A DNA stretch of 64,000 nt from Agrostemma githago (Eukaryota; Streptophyta; Magnoliopsida; Caryophyllales; Caryophyllaceae), in the NCBI GenBank assembly GCA_958450325.1, contig OY288241.1, positions 36,694,778-36,758,777 of the forward strand, given 5' to 3'. Shown here one piece after another: positions 10,510-22,700 of the stretch. Both the position numbers and the translations under genes were made by a program. Every line of letters starts with the position of its first letter. Positions within the stretch are counted from its first letter, which is position 1. Under the pieces are notes generated by a model, which saw nothing but the letters and a program-made list of their open reading frames with translations, did not search any database and had not been told where the DNA came from.

Positions 10510-12637
10510 TGTAGACCCCCAGATTATAATCTGGTGGCTGCAGGAGTGCCCGACAAACACCCGATGACGATCGGACTGCAACACGACACGAGTTTACGAT
10601 GTTTTAGATGGTTTTGTATAGAACGGATCAAATAATTACTCGAAAAAATTAATTCAACATCAAAAAGGTCTTAGTCGTGTCATTACATATGGTCACCTCG
10701 ACACTAATTACAGTCAATTCCGACACCAGGGCTCCGAATCGATCCCAAAACACGCAAAGTTAAACCTGAGTCAACGCGTCAGGCCGAGCGAACCTTGAGA
10801 GACGTGCCCGAGGTCCACCTAGAGCTCGACGCGCTAGGGCAAATAGGAAACCTTAATTCCCAAGCATGCCCAAGATACGTATCATCTCCATTTTGGAAAG
10901 TTTCAAAATCGGATCTTCAAAGTCAAATCGCCTCCCTCCAGGCGATCGAGTTCTTCTACGCATGCCCTTAGGCGCCTCAGTCTTAGTGCGCAAGCCACCA
11001 GGCGCCTGAGTAGTTGATTTGAACTGCGCGAGCAACTATAAGTCCCCCCCGTCCTCCGCTCATTTACACACACTTCAAGAATTCCAAGCATAATTCAGAA
11101 TTCAGCTTCTCTCTCCTCTCCTTCTAACTTAGCGTCGCACTCCGACTCTAAGTATAATCCACTCGATTGTTTATTTCCGATAAGCGAATCAACACTACTC
11201 CTCGTAGTTCCTCGAATCCTTGGCTCGATTTGAACTAAAAGGGGCACCTGTGTTCGACTAGCCATCCCACAATGTCGTAGCGGAGCTCTGCCGGATTCAC
11301 CACAGGAAAGCTAAGAGGATCCGCCTAGAAGTCCTATCGTCACTAGATTGTCGTCTAAACAAAACTTTACATTCCGTAATATTTATTTATGCACTTCGAT
11401 AACGTCGAGTCCGACTCGTATGGACACTAGGTCCATGACACGTTATAAATATACGTAACGTCCACAACTTCAACCATAAACACTAAAACACCCTAAACTA
11501 AACACGAGTAGTTCCGAGATCCATTCTCAATCATCTACGCATCGTGTCTCGTTTAGTGTACACTTCGTGGGTGCAACTCCTCACAATGTGATTTACTTAC
11601 ATTTCGCATTTACCGCTTTTGTATGATTTATCGCTTTTACGACTATAATCGCATGCTAAATCACCTAGCATGGAATTCAAAACGTAAACAAACTAAAACT
11701 AAACAAGCGGTGGTCGGGTTCCATATTAATCCCGATGCTCACCCCTCACACGTGGTTCGACGCATCTCTATTAATGCCGAACCGACGCACCTTAAGCAGA
11801 ATACCAGGTAAGGTATACCACGAGAACGACTAATATCCGTATTATCACGTTATAACTGACTTGCTAATACATATAATATTTAGTACTCTCTACTCTCCTA
11901 CGTGCATATTTTCATGGCCTGCCTGTCACGTGAAATCGCATGCAAAGAATGTAAATACAACTATTTAGACGACAAAAGATTACTTGTCCTTAAACAACCG
12001 ACTTAGCAAAGACACAGGGTTTAAAACAACGGATGTTATCGTACTTCTGCCACAATTAAGGAACAAAGTTATCAGCCCACCGATTGATTAGTAGAGGCCG
12101 CTACGTGCGGGCGGGATTGGGTATCGATGTCTTGCAGACGTTGACTTTCCAATACCTACCTTCACCCCTTACTTAAAATCGATGGTTTCCGGATGTCCGA
12201 AACCATTGGCAATGAGAGTCATTCCAGGCATGGAGTGCTTAAGGGTACAAGTCTTTATCTTTAGGTCCTCATGCCACTCAACTTTGAGCCGGCTAAGAAT
12301 TAAAGTTGACTTGAACGGTTTCCAAGTTCCCAAAATTAACTCGGTGGTGACTCCACAAATCGGCAACGAATTCGGTTCACTAAAAAGGTCATCTTACCAA
12401 ACATATCGGCCTTTAAACATTTACAACCACGTCTCGACCGATTCTAACGGAAATACGGATGTCCGCATCCGTCTAGTACAATTCGAATCATCAACCAAAT
12501 CGAGGTCCGACACATCGCCCCATATACGAGATCGGACCGGCTGCAAGGAACGAATGGGGCCGCGTGGGTGGCCGCCGGGAGCCAGATATCCCGCGCGGGC
12601 GTGGCGGGGCGCTAGGCGGTGTGGACGGGCGTCCACA
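10510..12637 (+). mobile_element. Solo LTR copy B of the Tat-like family
   Basis: It is the reverse-oriented relative of LTRs A and C, with ends TGTAGACC...CGTCCACA and about 2.13 kb. Neither a PBS nor a PPT/internal region adjoins it. Both flanks belong to one older copia element, so it is best read as a solo LTR left by LTR-LTR recombination. The flanking 5-mers ATAAG and ATAAT match in four of five positions, a slightly decayed duplication. Orientation is given by comparison with LTR A and its PBS. Confidence 0.8.
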
Positions 12638-12862
12638 ATAATAATGTGTCTAATGTGACAAACTCCCACTTAACCTGAATATCCTTAGAACCGAAACACT
12701 CAATTTGAGCAATATGTTCAAGAAAGACCGTGGGTAGTAATTCTTTGATAAGGGGATCCACAAAAATGGAGTTTGTACAAACATATCTTAGACGCCTTTC
12801 ACTCTGAATCAATTTTATAACAACACATCACTTGTATTGTTATTTGAAACTATAATAACCAT
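12638..12862 (-). pseudogene. RNase H tail of the old copia polyprotein
   Basis: The minus-strand translation reads RYVCTNSIFVDPLIKELLP followed by VFLEHIAQIECFGSKDIQV. This is a decayed form of the conserved copia ending (xDPLTKxLPxxxFxxHxxxMG). It is cut on the left by solo LTR B and on the right by the younger copia element. The RT part reappears at 21733-22700. Confidence 0.7.
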
Positions 12863-12867
12863 CATTT
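12863..12867. repeat. Target-site duplication CATTT (left)
   Basis: Identical to 21728-21732 and directly adjacent to the two outer LTR ends of the younger copia element. Confidence 0.9.
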
Positions 12868-14163
12868 TGATAGGTTCATAACCCTCTAATTAGACTCCTC
12901 TAATTAGTTACTAAATTACTTGTTATTTTAGTATATAAAGATCTAGTTACATGCATGACATAAAATGACAAAAACTAGATACAAGAAGAGATTTCCTTAC
13001 ATAAACAAAGATGAAATAATGGGCACAATAAGAAAACTCCTTTTCTTATTGTTCTTGAGCTTATATTAGTATGGATGATCCTCCAAAATCTTGAATCTCC
13101 AAAGTAGAAGATCTCCTTCTAGTTGCACCAAGATTCAACCCAAATAATCACTATTATTAGTAACTAGATAATAGTAGTGATGAACCTATACTAATATTAT
13201 GAATATTACTACTTTAGTAATAAAGATGAATATTAGTATGAGAGAGTTTTGGAGAAGAGGTAAAGCAAAAACTAATGAATGAATGGAGTTGAAAAAGAGA
13301 ACAAAATGTTCCCTTATATCAACCCCAAAAAAAACCGGCCACCCTTAAATTAGGGAAGACCAATTGCATTATTTTATTTGCATGCTTAAGGTCTAGGGTC
13401 TAGTGTAATAATTACTATCATTCATGCATGCACATAAATAAGAACAACCATTATTGCCCTTATTTTTACTAGTGTGCCATATACATGTACATAAAATGGG
13501 TCCATTTTATTTTTGCCATTTGTCATACAAAATGCTTATGTGTGACATGATCAATTATCTCATATAATTGATCACATCAAATAAATAATATACTCTTAAC
13601 TCTTTAAGTAGTACATTACTATTATATCTATATATAATAGGTCCCATAATAATAATTACTTAGCTAAATTTACAACTTCTTGTAAATATTAATGGCTAAT
13701 TATCACTACCCATAAAAGCATACAAAACATCAACTAATTTAGTAATTAACGTTTAAATACTAAATTAGGTCTTATTTAATCGTATTAATAAGACGTGAAA
13801 TTTATTCAGTCAATTATCGTATAATAGACTAATAAACTTAATCTGACTGAGTTCTAAACTCTATCTCCAATAAATAACTCTCATTACAAAGCATATATCA
13901 AATATATACGCAAGGAACTGATTAACTGTATCAAATACAAATAATTAGTTTTCTATTTGGGTCTCATCCTATAGGTGTGACCGAAAGGGATCAGTTGATC
14001 ACCGCCGTCTTACGACAATAACGTCTAACTCTAGTCAGCTGAGCGTTATCGATTTACGTTAATCAACTGACGTGGAGTATCGATGTACTAATTATCCCAA
14101 GTATATTCCGTCCATGAGATTTAATATATCAATGGACTATTGTGGAGGATACTTGCTCCAACA
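12868..14163 (-). repeat. 3' LTR of the young copia element
   Basis: Plus-strand ends TGATAGG...CTCCAACA. Nearly identical to 20433-21727; visible differences include CTCCTCTAA versus CTCCTTTAA close to the start and AACA versus ATCA at the end. Confidence 0.95.
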
Positions 14164-14680
14164 ATCTCCCACTTGTCCGATACAAGTTGTGCATGTAGCC
14201 ACTATATTGCGGAGGACTCCTACCCCATCAATATCTCCCACTTGTCTACACAAGTTGTGTGCTACCGATTCTCTTGTCTCTTTGATGTCACATCCTCCCA
14301 CTCATCACAAGGTGTCTTTCAGGTCGCACTTGTGATTTAATTATAATTAGAGTGGTTTTCTCGATCTGGAGAATAACTGTCTGACCGAAAAATCTACCAT
14401 AGATCTATTTCCGAGCGTGGCCACGCATTTCCAATTACTTCTCCTCGAGTGGCCCAAGGATGTTTGTACCCAACGTGGGTGGACAATTCCTGTTGACCCA
14501 TCTTATACTGTATAATGCATATCACCATGACCCAAAAGATGTCCATCAGCCTCCTTTCACGGTACGACCTAGGACACCAACCAAAGCCAATTGGAAACTG
14601 CACCGACTCAGATAAATGGTCGCCAGTCTAAAGAATCGACTCGTAGTAATAAAATATCCAATTATTACATCTTAGATAAC
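14164..14680 (-). other. PPT and 3' untranslated region of the young copia element
   Basis: The polypurine tract is at 14164-14178 (GGACAAGTGGGAGAT on the minus strand). Two further CTCCCACT blocks at about 14233 and 14292 look like imperfect repeats of it, each followed by CAAGTTGTG-like sequence. No protein is seen. Confidence 0.7.
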
Positions 14681-17600
14681 TTAAAGAAAATCTGGGACTT
14701 TTCTCAATCCCATTGCGACAACATGACCATCATGTTTAGCCTTTGAAAGAGGCTTGGTTAAAGGATCAGCGATGTTCTCGTCTGTCCCAACCTTGCATAT
14801 ATCGATTTCCTTCCTTTCCTCGAGATCTCTTATCACGTGGTATTTCCTAAGTACATGTCTAGACTTATTGCTAGACTTGGGCTCTTTTGCTTGAAAAATG
14901 GCCCCGCTGTTATCACAATATATGGTGATAGGATCTTCGACGGAGTGGACTACTCCTAGTCCTTCCAAAAACTGACGAATCCAAACAGCTTCCTTTGCAG
15001 CTTCCGAAGCCGCGATGTACTCAGCTTCTGTTGTAGAATCCGCGGTGACACTTTGCTTGGAGCTCTTCCAACTAATGGCTCCTCCATTCAACATATAAAC
15101 ATAGCCGGATTGAGACTTCAAATCATCCCGATCGGATTGGAAACTGGCATCCGTGTAACCTCTTACACGTAACTCAGTATCCCCTCCAAACACTAAGAAC
15201 GAATCCTTGGTCCTTCGCAAGTACTTAAGGATGTTCTTTACGGCTGTCCAGTGACTTTCACCTGGATTGGCTTGATAACGACTCGTCATGCTCAAAGCAT
15301 ACGAAACATAGGGACGAGTGCACGTCATGGCATACATGATTGATCCAACAGCGGAAGCATATGGGATCAACTTCATGCGTTAAATCTCTTCGGGTGTGGA
15401 AGGAGACTGTGACTTGCACAAAATGGTACCTTGACTCATGGGAAGAAAGCCTCTCTTAGAGTCTTTCATTTTGAATCTATCAAGAATCTTATCTATATAA
15501 GCTTCTTGACTTAATACCAACGTCCTTTTGGACCTATCTCTATGGATCCGAATACCCAAAATGCATTGTGCATTTCCCAAATCTTTCATTTGGAAGTGTT
15601 TTCCTAGCCACTCCTTTACGGAAGCAAGCATCGGAACGTCATTTCCGATAAGAAGTATGTCATCCACATACAAGACCAGAAAGGTTACCTTACTCCCACT
15701 AAACTTCATGTACAAACAAGGTTCCTCGACACTTCGAACAAATCCATACTGTTTGATAACATGATCAAAGCGATGATTTCAACTTCTAGACGCTTGCTTA
15801 AGACCATAAATGGATCTCTTAAGCTTGCATACCTTCCTAGGATTAGATGTATCTACAAAACCTTCTGGTTGTGTCATATACACTTCCTCTTCTAGAATCC
15901 CATTCAAGAAGGCGGTTTTGACATCCATTTGCCAAATCTCATAATCATGAAATGCGGCAATCGCTAGGATAATCCTTATGGAGCGAAGCATTGCGACTGG
16001 AGCAAAGGTTTCGTCATAGTGAAGACCATGAGCTTGAGTAAAATCCTTTGCCACCAATCTGGCTTTGTAGACATCTTTATGTTCATCTATGCCATTCTTG
16101 ATCTTAAAGATCCACTTACACTGAAGAGGTCTCACCTTTTCAGGTAAATCAACCAAATCCCACACTTGGTTTTCGTGCATAGAGTCCATTTCGGATCGCA
16201 TGGCTTCAAGCCATTGCATGGAATCACGACTAGATATGGCCGCTTTGTAGGTTGTAGGTTCGTCACTTTCGCAAAGTAACATGTCCAACGCATCTTCCTC
16301 GACAATACCAAGGTATCGATCAGGAGGATGACTAACCCTTGTGGATTTCCTAGGTTCAAAGGGAACATCAACCGTGTCCGAGGAGGAGGGAATACTTTCC
16401 TCCACTTCATTTTCGGTTTGTGGCTCTTGGACTTCATCAAGTTCAAATTTTCTCCCACTCTGTCTTCTAGAAATGAAGTCATTTTCTAGAAAGACAGCGT
16501 CACGAGCCACAAACACTTTGTTTTCGTGACGATTGTAGAAGTAATAACCTTGTGTTTCCTTTGGATACCCTACAAACAGACATTTGTCGGATCTTGGTGC
16601 GATTTTGTTGTCAGACTTGTTCTGAACATATGCCTCACAACCCCATATTCTCATAAACGACAAATAAGGAACCCTTCCCTTCCATATCTCATATGGTGTC
16701 TTATTGGCTGCTTTAGTCGGGCTTCGATTTAGTGAAAATATTGCGGACAAAATGGCAAAACCCCAAAATGAATCAGGAAGCTCAGTGAGACTCATCATGG
16801 ACCGAACCATATCTAATAAAGTTCGGTTTCTCCTTTCGGCCACACCATTCAATTGTGGTGTGCCAGGAGGAGTCCATTGTGATACTATGCCACAATCTTT
16901 TAGGTGTGAATCAAATTCATTATTTAGGTATTCACCACCACGATCGGATCGTAGTACTTTAATCTTTTTATCCAATTGGTTCTCTACTTCACTTTGAAAA
17001 TCCTTGAACTTTTCAAAAGCATCACTCTTGTGCCTCATTAATTAGACATACCCATATCTACTTAAGTCGTCGGTAAAAGTAATGAAGTAGTTGTAACCAC
17101 CCCTAGCGGTGATAGTCATTGGGCCACACACATCGGTATGTATAAGTCCCAATACCTCACTTGCTCGTGTTCCTTTACTTGAGAAAGGAGCACGAGTCAT
17201 CTTGCCTAAAAGGCAAGACTCGCATATGCCATAAGATTCGTAATCAAACGGTTTGAGAAGTTTCGATGAAACAAGTCTCTTTATGCGTCGTTCGTTTATG
17301 TGTCCTAAACGACAATGCCAAAGGTAGGATTGATTAGGTTCACCCGTTTTGAGCTTCTTGTTTTCTACATGATATATATCATTAACATTATCTAGAACAT
17401 AAATACCTCCGATAGACGTAGCTTTACCATAAACCATGTCATTAAATGAAAAAGTACAACAATTGTCCTTAATCATAAAGGAAAAACCTTCCATATCAAG
17501 TACGGAAATGGAGATAATGTTCTTAGTTAAAGTTGGTACGAAATAACAATTATTCAAATACAACTCAAAACCACTAGCTAGAGTGAGTACATAAGTGCCT

Positions 17601-17833
17601 ACGGATATAGCGGCTACTCTAGCTCCATTTCCCATGCGTAGGTCCACATCACCCTTGGCTAGTGCTCGCACGTCCCTCAGCCCCTGTAAATGATTACAAA
17701 GGTGAGAACCACATCCGGTATCTAATACCCAAGTGGAAGTGCAAGTATAGTTAATGTCTATCATATAGAGAGAAGTGAGGACAATACCTGACAGAGTCTC
17801 ACTCTCGTCTTTCTTGTTCTTCAAATCTTTCAA
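14681..17833 (-). pseudogene. Copia pol: protease, integrase, RT, RNase H, with stops
   Basis: One frame, interrupted by in-frame stops at 17042-17044, 15779-15781 and 15380-15382. In order: protease with LDTGCGSH; the gag-pre-integrase finger (LWHCRLGHINERRIKRL ... CESCLLGK); the integrase core with FTDDLSRYGYV, LRSDRGGEYL and GTPQLNGVAERRNRTLLD (D, D and E visible); RT with QMDVKTAFLNG and the catalytic YVDD (VLYVDDILLIGND); and RNase H with STTEAEYIAASEA and the terminal ADPLTKPLS. Length and order are normal for copia. With three nonsense codons it cannot yield a full polyprotein, although every domain is otherwise well preserved. Confidence 0.9.
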
Positions 17834-18690
17834 ATATTTGGGACAATTGCGCTTCCAATGTCCCTTGCCATTACAATAATAGCAATCGGCGTCGGCATGT
17901 TTGTTACCTTAGCCTTAGGTTTGCTATTCTCAATAGCTTTCCCTTTGTTCTTGTCTTTTCCTTGTCTCTTGAATTTGGTCTTACCCTTGTTTTTACCCTT
18001 TTGAACCCCAAAATTGAGATTCTTCATTTTCATGGAGAGCATGTCTCTCTTCTCACTCCCACTAGCCTCCATGTCCCTCTCCGCTTGGTTGAGGAGTGCA
18101 TGAAGCTCTTGGAAACTCTTGTCCATGCCATGCATATTGTAGTTCACCCTAATTTGGGAGAACTTGGAGGGGAGTGAGTGAAGAATGCGACATATCGCAA
18201 GCTTCTTGGGAATGCTACACCCTAGACGCTCTAGAGTGTCAATATTCTCAATCATCTTGAGCACATGGGGACCAACTTTTTGACCCTTTTCTAGCTTACC
18301 CTCGAAGAATTTCATCATAGCTTCATATTGACGGATGTCGGGTGATTGAGAAAAAGCCGTCGTAACCCTTGAGAATATCTCATATGCATTAAGGGTAATA
18401 TATTGAAGCTTGAGTTTTGGAGACATTGACCATATCAAGACATTCTTGATATCGTTAGATATCTTCAAAAACTCCTCATAGGCGGTCCTTTGTGCCGCGG
18501 TGGCTCTAGGACCGGGTTCATTGGGTGGTGGCTCGTTTAAGTAACGAATGACGTTGTCGGACAACGCCGCAACTTTTATGGTTGACTCCTACTCGATGAA
18601 ATTACTTCCATCGTCTTTCGAGATACATTTGTCCATAACGGACCTAAGCCAAGAATCATTTCCGAGTTGAATGGTTGCATTGGTAGCCAT
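17830..18690 (-). pseudogene. Copia gag with premature stop and frameshift
   Basis: The likely start is the ATG at 18690 (MATNATIQLGNDSWL). A TAG at 18589-18591 interrupts it about 33 codons in. The body continues in frame (SDNVIRYLNEPPP ... ICRILHSLPSKFSQIRVNY ... RDMEASGSEKRD) into a Lys-rich stretch (KGKNKGKTKFKRQGKDKNKG). The CCHC knuckle (CYYCNGKGHWKRNC) follows in another frame, the one that continues into protease. The frame change lies within about 20 bases near 17895-17915 and looks like a single-base loss. Copia elements normally make one Gag-Pol frame, so this is decay rather than programmed frameshifting. Confidence 0.85.
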
Positions 18691-20418
18691 AGCGAATTAT
18701 AAATACTACAACAAAATTTAGGAAATATTAACATCCATTGTTATATAATTTACTTGTAAAACAATTTTAACAAGTCACTCATATAATGACCTCTCACGAA
18801 ATTATATAAGTGATTCCGAGACCCGTATTTAGATAAGAACTAACATCGCATGCAATCCTTATGTAAAAACGGTAAGTCATTACTCGACCAATTCTACTCT
18901 AGAACTCTCGGTTGACGGATTTCAACCAAATCCATCTCCTAGCCCCGAAATAACTCTTATCTCGTTGAGTCCAACCCAATCTTGGCATGTGATCTTATCA
19001 CCCTACTTACCCAAGGTAAAAAGGGGTCCACGTTGTGGTTGTCCTAATGAACAAGGGGTTCATAGGTGCTTTAATTGGTAAGGCTATATCTCAATTGTTA
19101 CTATGCATGTGAGAGGTCTTGTCAATATTAAGTTACTAATCACTTGTAAGTGAACTAAGTTAGTAATTACGTAAATTGGTGAATTGACAATCGAAAAATA
19201 AAATGCAAGATTGGCGATTTTGGCATGAGTGAATATAAAGCAAGCATCAAACAAAATAAATCCTAGTATGGCCATCTAGCTAATCTAATTAACTAGACTA
19301 TTACAAAATCGGAAACCAACTCCTTGGTCCCTGGCCTCTTCAAAGGAACACCTCCAAAAGGCACCGTCTTTTGTCCACCGTCTTGGGTAATCTCCGTCTT
19401 CATAATAATTAATTACAAATGATATAAATGAATACATAGCAATTCCTATTATACATTTGTATAAATAAAACTATTAATTATTACAAATGGGCGATACGAG
19501 ATCGCAATTAATTACAACCAAATCGATATTCCCTTACATTACGGGTAATACCGATTAAAATACTAGGTCATACTAGGTACAATCTTGCAAAATAATCAAT
19601 AAAATGACATTCATTCATTCAGCAACATTAAAATAAATAAAATGCTGTAAAAATCATGCCAAAATCGCCCTATAATATATCAAGTTCATCCTAGCTCGAT
19701 TTTTATGGAATTTATCGATTTTTAACCATTAAAAATCATTAATCAACACTTAATTCTCAATTAAGCTCAAACTAATTTTTCCAAACCAATTTGGAATTTC
19801 AAGAATTAGTCTCCACTAATTTGAAAAATATAAAAAATTTGTTTGAATTGATTTAATTTGCTAATTTAATCGGTAAATGGTCAATTTTATGAAATAAATT
19901 CAAATTAAATCATAAAACACCCAAAAATAAAAATAATTTTTTTTGTACATTCTGGAACATTTCCAGGAACTCAAAAAAAAATCAAAAATTTGTCCACAAA
20001 AATTTCGAAAAAATTTGGAACAAATAAATGCATGTTTATCGATTTTTATCCTATAAAAAAACAATAAACATCCCAAAAGGACAAAATAAATTTCAAAAAT
20101 TTACAATTATGTCCTTCAACATATTATGAAATGTACAAAAAAAAAATATCATGCCCAAAAACAACATGCAACTATTTTTAGTTAACTTTTAACATCAAAT
20201 AGGCATAAAAACTCGGTTTTTAAGGCATAAATGATTATAAATTAGCAAATTAATTCCAAAAATTACCAAACTCGACAACAACCATTTTGAGGTCATTAGG
20301 TATGCATGTACCCAAAAATTTCGTGTGAAACAAATTTTTACACATAATTTTCGGTTTTTACAAAGTTATCATATAACCCGAAAAAATTGTCAAAAATCGA
20401 CATGCATGCAACAACAAA
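18691..20418 (-). other. Leader of the young copia element
   Basis: About 1.7 kb of AT-rich sequence between PBS and gag. It is non-coding on both strands, with many homopolymer A/T runs. It is long for a copia leader but contiguous with both landmarks. Confidence 0.7.
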
Positions 20419-20430
20419 GCTCTGATACCA
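20419..20430 (-). other. PBS of the young copia element (initiator tRNA-Met)
   Basis: Minus strand TGGTATCAGAGC, two bases from the LTR end: the standard match to the 3' end of plant initiator tRNA-Met. The same PBS occurs at 34545-34556 and 48893-48904 in unrelated elements. Confidence 0.95.
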
Positions 20431-20432
20431 CT

Positions 20433-21727
20433 TGATAGGTTCATAACCCTCTAATTAGACTCCTTTAATTAGTTACTAAATTACTTGTTAATTTTGTATA
20501 TAAAGATCTAGTTACATGCATGACATAAAATGACAAAAACTAGATACAAGAAGAGATTTCCTTACATAAACAAAGAGGAAATAATGGGCACAATAAGAAA
20601 ACTCATATTCTTATTGTTCTTGAGCTTATATTAGTATGGATGATCCTCCAAAATCTTGAATTTCCAAAGTAGAAGATCTTCTTCTAGTTGCACCAAGATT
20701 CAACCCAAATAATCACTATTATTATTAACTAGATAATAGTAGTGATGAACCTATACTAATATTATGAATATTACTACTTTAGTAATAAAGATGAATATTA
20801 GTATGAGAGAGTTTTGGAGAAGAGGTAAAGCAAAAACTAATGAATGAATGGAGTTGAAAAAGAGAACAAAATGTTCCCTTATATCAACCCCAAAAAAAAC
20901 CGGCCACCCTTAAATTAGGGAAGACCAATTGCATTATTTTATTTGCATGCTTAAGGTCTGGGGTCTAGTGTAATAATTACTGTTATTCATGCATGCACAT
21001 AAATAAGAACAACCATTATTGTCATTGTTTTTACTAGTGTGCCATATACATGCACATAAAATGGGTCCATTTTATTTTTGCCATTTGTCATACAAATGCT
21101 TATGTGTGACATGATCAATTATCTCATATAATTGATCACATCAAATAAATAATATACTCTTAACTCTTTAAGTAGTACATTACTATTATATCTATATATA
21201 ATAGGTCCCATAATAATAATTACTTAACTAAATTTACAACTTCTTGTAAATATTAATGGCTAATTATCACTACCCATAAAAGCATACAAAACCTCAACTA
21301 ATTTAGTAATTAACGTTTAAATACTAAATTAGGTCTTATTTAATCGTATTAATAAGACGTGAAATTTATTCAGTCAATTATCGTATAATAGACTAATAAA
21401 CTTAATCTGACTGAGTTCTAAACTCTATCTCCAATAAATAACTCTCATTACAAAGCATATATCAAATATATACGCAAGGAACTGATTAACTGTATCAAAT
21501 ACAAATCATTAGTTTTCTATTTAGGTCTCATCCTATAGGTGTGACCGAAAGGGATCAGTTGATCACCGCCGTCTCACGAGAATAACGTCTAACTCTAGTC
21601 AGCCTAGCGTTATCGATTTACGTTAATCAACTGACGTGGAGTATCGATGTACTAATTATCCCAAGTATATTCCGTCCATGAGATTTAATATATCAATGCA
21701 CTATTGTGGAGGACACTTGCTCCATCA
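20433..21727 (-). repeat. 5' LTR of the young copia element
   Basis: Direct copy of 12868-14163, with TG...CA ends (plus strand TGATAGG...CTCCATCA). Confidence 0.95.
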
Positions 21728-22700
21728 CATTTTGTCACAAATAACTTAAATAGTCTTTCAACACCGAACTTAATTTGCAGCCTTCTAACAAAAAAACATG
21801 ACCAAATAGGAGTCGAAATACCGAATGATCTCAACCTGAATCGATCTTCTTTATATGATAACATTGTTTTGCACCAAATATTAATGACAAACAATATTTG
21901 GCTGCCCTTAGTGGATCTCAATATCCTACTGTATTTCTTTAATATATGTCAATTAAACTATAGAATGTACACAATATTGAAACATGTACAAACTAAGTTT
22001 AATTATACCTTATACTTAAACACATGACAAATATCCTGAAGTACATGGATTTAAGTAATACTGTGTATTCTAGATATGAATTTTTCCTTAAGGACATCAA
22101 TGAGACTGCATTAGCCCCATTTACTGAAAGGGTATAAAATTTGATATATTTTCGTACTCCCACTGAATCTTGAGTATCTACAATCATGTACCACATTCAT
22201 ACAAAACCAAATGAGATGATATCATGGTAGATTGATGTACTTTTTGACGAGAAACCTTATTTGAGTTTTCATTGGATGATTATTAACCTTAATTTTGCAG
22301 AAACTTTACCTTGAATCTTTCGAGTCAAGATTTCCAGTATCTGCAACAATGAGTTTATCAATCTCCCCATTGACAAACCTATCCTTACTATTAATTAATC
22401 CAATGTAACTCCAGAACTAAATATACCACCTGTCTTTAAAGCCATTATTGACAAGACGAGCCTTACTGTCTCATTACCGAATGAGTCTATCTTGGTAACA
22501 AATAACCATTTGAAACCAATATGTTTTATACTTTTAGGTAATAAAACAATTCTAAAGTGTCTTTATCAGTCAAATGACTTAATACTTTATTGATGGCATA
22601 TATAAATTCTCATGTATTAGTTAGAACTTTCAATGATTCGGTAAAATGCTGAATGAATATTTTTTTACCGTTTCATCATCTAACTCTTACTCTTGAATGT
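21728..22700 (-). pseudogene. RT-region remnant of the old copia element
   Basis: After the duplicated CATTT the older element resumes. On the minus strand at about 22522-22440 the translation IGFKWLFVTKIDSFGNE followed by RLVL is a decayed version of the conserved start of copia RT (xGCKWVFKxKxxxxGxxxxxxxRLVA). The rest is full of stops and frameshifts. Together with 12638-12862, 10133-10509 and 9680-10132 it forms one element in the right order and strand. No 5' LTR or gag is recognised; the right edge meets the Athila-like LTR. Confidence 0.65.

Larger units (their letters stand above)
12868..21727 (-). mobile_element. Structurally complete Ty1/copia element, 8.86 kb
   Basis: Two LTRs of 1296 and 1295 bp in direct orientation flank an interior with PBS, gag, protease, integrase, RT and RNase H in copia order on the minus strand, bounded by a perfect 5-bp duplication. 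The LTRs differ at only scattered positions by eye, so insertion is recent, but the coding region already has one frameshift and several stops. Angela/Tork-like affinity is likely from LTR size and domain order, but was not tested. It inserted into an older copia element. Confidence 0.95.

Noticed and set aside
17042..17044. Programmed stop suppression or frameshifting in the copia pol
   Set aside because: There are several scattered stops and one frameshift, which is random decay; copia elements use one continuous frame.
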